In this document: positions 13,707-16,748 of the stretch, one piece after another
How positions within the stretch are numbered: the first letter of the stretch is position 1
How the letters are laid out: every line of letters starts with the position of its first letter
Assembly (NCBI GenBank): GCA_013698385.1
Contig: JACCVB010000296.1
Span: forward strand, 1 to 16,748
DNA length: 16,748 nt
Direction: 5' to 3'
Origin: Chloroflexota bacterium
Lineage (GTDB): Bacteria; Chloroflexota; Limnocylindria; Limnocylindrales; CSP1-4
The notes under the pieces: model-generated
Told to the model about the DNA's origin: nothing
The model's input: only the letters and a program-made list of their open reading frames with translations
Database searches by the model: none
Program-made: the position numbers and the translations under genes

Positions 13707-14624
13707 TCAGGCCCGTGGATGGGCCCGTCGATAGACGTCTCGGATCCGTTCGCCGGTCAGGTGGGTGTACAGCTGGGTCGTGGAGATACTGGCATGTCCC
13801 AGCAACTCCTGGACGACCCGCAGGTCGGCCCCGCCTTCGAGCAGGTGCGTCGCGAACGAGTGGCGCAGCGTGTGCGGACTGACTCGCCCCGCGAGTTCCG
13901 CTCGCTTCGCGGCGGCGGCCACCGCCGCCCAGGCCTGTTGTCGCGCCAGCCGTCGGCCACGTGCGCCAAGGAACAGCGGACCGCCTCGACTCGGCCGCAC
14001 CCGGCCGATCGCGAGGAGGGCATCCCGCGGTCCGCTCAGCCAATCGTTCAACCAGTCCAGGGCGACGTCACCGACCGGCACGAGCCGTTCTCGATCGCCC
14101 TTGCCGACGACCCGCACGAATCCGCCGTCCAGCGACAGGTCCTCGCGGTCCAGTCCGATCGCCTCGCTCACCCGCAGGCCCGCGGCGTACAGCACCTCGA
14201 GCAGGACCCGATCGCGCAGGCCGCCGGCAGAGGCCGCCTCTAGGAGCCGTTCGACCTCGTCCACGTCGAGCGTGTCGGGCAGGTGGCGAGTCGGACGGGG
14301 CAGGTCGAGGTGCGCCGCGACATCGGTCTTGATGAGTTCCTCGCCGTAGGCGAATCGATAGAACCCCTTGAGTGCGGCCGCCCGGCGTCGCAGGCTGCTC
14401 GCGGCGAGGCCCGGCTCACCGGGTTTCCCGCGGGTCGTCCGGGCCGCCAGGTAGCGCACGGCGGGCTCCGGAGAGTCCGTCCAGGCGGTCCCGGCCGGGA
14501 TCGTCGTGGCGAAGTCCGTCAGGTCACCGCGGTAGGCCCGGATCGTCGCCGGGGCGAGGCCACGCTCCACGTGCAGGTGGGTCAGGTACGACTCGATCGC
14601 GCTGTCGAGGTGCGGGGTCACCAT
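13707..14624 (-). CDS. xerD: Site-specific tyrosine recombinase (XerD/XerC type)
   Basis: The 305-residue length and layout match XerC/XerD, which resolve chromosome dimers at dif. An N-terminal SAM-like core-binding domain (SAIESYLTHLHVERGLAPAT, about residues 8-95) precedes the catalytic domain. The full catalytic set is visible: R151 (AAGLRVSEAIGL), K175 (VVGKGDRERLVPV), H251 and R254 (PHTLRHSFATHL), H277 (LLGHASI) and the Tyr nucleophile Y286 (TTQLYTHL). XerD rather than XerC is inferred from its place beside recN and scpA, a typical XerD neighbourhood; sequence alone does not separate them. No dif site or mobile element is nearby, so an integrase role is unlikely. It starts 8 nt after the recN stop. 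Confidence 0.92.
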   Translation of the reverse strand: MVTPHLDSAIESYLTHLHVERGLAPATIRAYRGDLTDFATTIPAGTAWTDSPEPAVRYLAARTTRGKPGEPGLAASSLRRRAAALKGFYRFAYGEELIKTDVAAHLDLPRPTRHLPDTLDVDEVERLLEAASAGGLRDRVLLEVLYAAGLRVSEAIGLDREDLSLDGGFVRVVGKGDRERLVPVGDVALDWLNDWLSGPRDALLAIGRVRPSRGGPLFLGARGRRLARQQAWAAVAAAAKRAELAGRVSPHTLRHSFATHLLEGGADLRVVQELLGHASISTTQLYTHLTGERIRDVYRRAHPRA

Positions 14625-14632
14625 GCCGGCGG

Positions 14633-16315
14633 TCAGTCGCGGTCAAGCAGTTCGCGCGCCGCGGCCAACGCCGCTGCATCGCCCGGGCCGCCGCCCAGCA
14701 TGGCTGCGAGTTCCACCATCCGGCCCTCGTGATCCAGTCGCTCCACGGCGGTGACCGTCCGGCCGTCGAGCTCGCGCTTGGCGATCCGGTAGTGCGCGTC
14801 GGAATGGGCCGCGATCTGGGGCAGGTGGGTGACGCACAGGACCTGGTGGCGACGGGCCAGGCTCCACAGGCTCCGCCCGAGCGGGTCCGCGCTCCTGCCG
14901 CCGACGCCCGAGTCGACCTCATCGAACACCAGGGTCGGGGTGGCGTCGGCCTCGGCCAGGACCCGCTTGATCGCGAGGGCGACTCGCGATGCCTCGCCAC
15001 CGGACGCGATCCGTGCCATCGGCCGGGCCGGCTCGCCCGGATTGGGCGCGAAGCGATACACGACCTGGTCCACGCCCGTCGTGTCGAAGGCGACCGCGTC
15101 ACCATCCACGTCGAGCGCGGGTCCGTCCCGTCCGGCCGCACGGTGTCCGACCGCCACCTCGAAGGCGCCCGGCGGGAAGCCCAGCTCCTGGAGCGCCCGG
15201 TCCACCGCGGCCGTCAGGGTCGACGCGGCCACCGCGCGTCGCCCCGACAAGGCCATAGCCGCGCCCGCCACATCCCGCAGTCGCTCGCCATCCTCTCGTT
15301 GCCGTCGCGCGCGCTCTGCGTCCAGCCCTCGCAGCCGGTCCGCTTCCGCGGATGCTCGTTCGGCGTGGGCCAGGACGTCCGCCTCATCGTCGCCATAGCG
15401 TCGCAACAGGCCGTGGATGACGCCCAGCCGTTGGTCCAGCGCGGCGAGCGCAGACGGATCGTGGTCCACGTCGTCCGCCAGGGTCCTCGCCTCGTCGGCG
15501 ATATCCGCGAGTTCAGCCTCGAGCCCGGTGAGGCGCTCCACCGATGGCACGAAGCGCGGGTCCAGGCGGGCGAGTCCGCGAGCCTCGTGCAGCGCCTGGG
15601 CCGTCACGTCGCGGGCACCTGTCCCGTCGGCGGTCAGGGCATCCTGGAGGGTCGCCGCGCCGCGGGCGATCGCTTCCCCGTGCTGGGCCGCCACGAGCCG
15701 GGACCGGATCTCGTCCGCTTCGCCAGGACGCAGACGGGCGGCACTGCTCTCGCTCACTTCATGGTCCAGCAGTTCCAGTCGACGCCCCACCTCGCGCGGA
15801 TCGAGGGCGGCGGCGTCCAGGGCGGCACGGTTCTCGCGCCAGCGATCCACGGCCTGGGCCACGGCCGCCCGCTCGGCCTCGTGTCCGCCGAATCGATTCA
15901 GTAGATCGCGCTGCCAGCGTTCGTCCAGCAGTCGGCCCTGGTCCTGCTGCCCGTGGATCTCCACGAGCGGTCCGATCTCGTCGGCGAGTCGCGCAGCGGT
16001 CACCGCCGCGTCGTCCAGTCGGGCCATGGACCGACCCGCGACGGAGACCTCCCGCACGGCGATGAGCGGCTCCGGGATGCGATCGAACAACGCCTCCACG
16101 CGTGCCGTCTCGGCGCCGTGGCGGACGAGGGAGGCGTCGGCTCGGGCGCCCATGGCCAGGCCGAGCGCGTCGATGAGCAGGCTCTTCCCGGCGCCGGTCT
16201 CACCGGTGATGACATTGAGGCCCGGGTCCAGGACGAGGCGTAGTCGATCGATGAGCGCGAGGTCCGTGACCGCCAGCTCGAGCAGCCGCCCGGGCACGAC
16301 GGCCGGGTCGGTCAT
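14633..16315 (-). CDS. recN: DNA repair protein RecN
   Basis: RecN is an SMC-like ATPase acting early in double-strand break repair. The 560-residue product, usual for the family, has Walker A GETGAGKS (residues 38-45) and a long helical middle (heptad-rich, about 170-390, likely coiled coil). Near the C-terminus are the ABC signature region IASGGEASRVALAIKRVL, the Walker B segment TLVFDEVDSGVGG and the switch His in VTHLPQIAAHSDAHY. The frame is open further upstream, but ATG 16315 overlaps the nadK stop as ATGA and gives the family N-terminus (LLELAVTDLALIDRL), so I chose it. nadK-recN adjacency is common in bacteria. Confidence 0.96.
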   Translation of the reverse strand: MTDPAVVPGRLLELAVTDLALIDRLRLVLDPGLNVITGETGAGKSLLIDALGLAMGARADASLVRHGAETARVEALFDRIPEPLIAVREVSVAGRSMARLDDAAVTAARLADEIGPLVEIHGQQDQGRLLDERWQRDLLNRFGGHEAERAAVAQAVDRWRENRAALDAAALDPREVGRRLELLDHEVSESSAARLRPGEADEIRSRLVAAQHGEAIARGAATLQDALTADGTGARDVTAQALHEARGLARLDPRFVPSVERLTGLEAELADIADEARTLADDVDHDPSALAALDQRLGVIHGLLRRYGDDEADVLAHAERASAEADRLRGLDAERARRQREDGERLRDVAGAAMALSGRRAVAASTLTAAVDRALQELGFPPGAFEVAVGHRAAGRDGPALDVDGDAVAFDTTGVDQVVYRFAPNPGEPARPMARIASGGEASRVALAIKRVLAEADATPTLVFDEVDSGVGGRSADPLGRSLWSLARRHQVLCVTHLPQIAAHSDAHYRIAKRELDGRTVTAVERLDHEGRMVELAAMLGGGPGDAAALAAARELLDRD

Positions 16316-16748
16316 GACGGCAGCAACTCGACCTTGTGGCGGAGCAGGTCCCAGAAGGGCTGGGCGCCCTCCGGTTCGATCAGCCGGATCGGGCGCTCGA
16401 CGGCGTGGACTTCGACGACGTCGCCCACGGCGATCGGCAGATCCACGCGGCCATCGATGGAGACGAGGGCTTCGTTGGCATCGACCACCCGGCAACGGAC
16501 CACCTGGAGCGGACTGACCACGACGGAGCGGATCGCCGACAGGTACGCCGCGATCGGCGTGACGACGAGATTTCGACTGACGGGGTCCAGGATCGGACCG
16601 CCAGCGGAGAACGAATAGCCGGTGGAGCCGGTCGGGCTGGCCACGACGAGGCCGTCCGCGATGAAGGTCGCCAGGTGCGTGCCGTCGATCGAGACGTCGA
16701 GTCGGCAGACCCGGGCAAGGGCGCCCCGGGCGATGACGATGTCGTTGA
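16312..16748 (-). CDS. nadK: NAD kinase, C-terminal part (gene continues beyond the window)
   Basis: Only the last 144 codons are present; the N-terminal half, including the GGDGT nucleotide-binding motif, lies outside the right edge. Visible family elements are NDIVIARG, then FIADGLVVASPTGSTGYSFS followed by AGGPILDP. These match the NadK segment binding NAD and closing the active site (commonly ADGLIVATPTGSTAYS). The last part (VEVHAVERPIRLI then a short helical tail) also fits. NadK phosphorylates NAD to NADP in the cytoplasm using ATP or polyphosphate. The stop overlaps the recN start by 4 bp. The frame is intact throughout. Confidence 0.95.
   Translation of the reverse strand, partial: NDIVIARGALARVCRLDVSIDGTHLATFIADGLVVASPTGSTGYSFSAGGPILDPVSRNLVVTPIAAYLSAIRSVVVSPLQVVRCRVVDANEALVSIDGRVDLPIAVGDVVEVHAVERPIRLIEPEGAQPFWDLLRHKVELLPS

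Noticed and set aside
13707..14624. Tyrosine recombinase as a sign of an integrated element
   Set aside because: Length, motifs and recN/scpA neighbours fit a housekeeping XerD; no att-like repeats or cargo genes are seen, and the tRNA-Pro is about 10 kb away with an intact 3' end.
14372..15904. Plus-strand open frame of 510 codons opposite recN and xerD
   Set aside because: Antisense shadow of RecN and XerD with biased composition and no motif.
1..16748. CRISPR array, insertion sequence, toxin-antitoxin or defence cluster
   Set aside because: No regularly spaced repeats, no transposase motifs or terminal inverted repeats and no recognisable defence genes were found on either strand.

Overview
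The window is GC-rich bacterial chromosome. It looks like an ordinary housekeeping locus plus a less tidy flank. Taxonomy is an inference only. The gene order nadK-recN-xerD-...-scpA-scpB-rluB-cmk-...-der-gpsA, the high GC and the frequent GTG/TTG starts fit a high-GC Chloroflexota (for example a Limnocylindria-like lineage) or, less likely, an Actinobacteriota relative. No rRNA or other taxonomic marker is present to settle it.

Left part (1-4.0 kb). Two plus-strand genes concern the cell surface. The first is the 3' part of a multi-membrane-span protein resembling GT87/DUF2029-type polyprenol-sugar-dependent glycosyltransferases (1-1150). The second is a CDP-glycerol glycerophosphotransferase-like enzyme (1981-3222), which could add polyol phosphates to a surface polymer. 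Between them lies the C-terminal remnant of a minus-strand GNAT acetyltransferase spread over three frames, and a strong hairpin. Next come a frameshifted minus-strand hypothetical gene with a clear ribosome binding site (about 3126-3885) and a tRNA-Pro(GGG) with encoded CCA.

Right part (4.0-16.7 kb). An almost gap-free minus-strand gene string is transcribed right to left: nadK (partial), recN, xerD-type recombinase, a PH+SHOCT membrane protein, a site-2-type metalloprotease, an HD-domain protein, scpA, scpB, rluB, cmk, plsC, ispH, der, gpsA, tRNA-Pro. Many junctions are start/stop overlaps (ATGA, GTGA or TGATG), so translational coupling is likely. The genes serve NADP supply, DNA repair, dimer resolution and chromosome condensation, 23S rRNA and ribosome maturation, nucleotide supply, isoprenoid synthesis and phospholipid synthesis.

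Main oddities. gpsA is broken by an apparent loss of one base in a short G run. The GNAT remnant shows two losses of the same kind, and the hypothetical gene next to the tRNA is also frame-split. All visible frame breaks lie in 1.2-4.6 kb and none in the remaining 12 kb, so assembly or consensus error in this stretch should be excluded before gpsA is called a pseudogene. I found no CRISPR array, insertion sequence, prophage or defence system. The least characterised item is the trio of PH/SHOCT protein, intramembrane protease and HD protein inside the chromosome-maintenance string.
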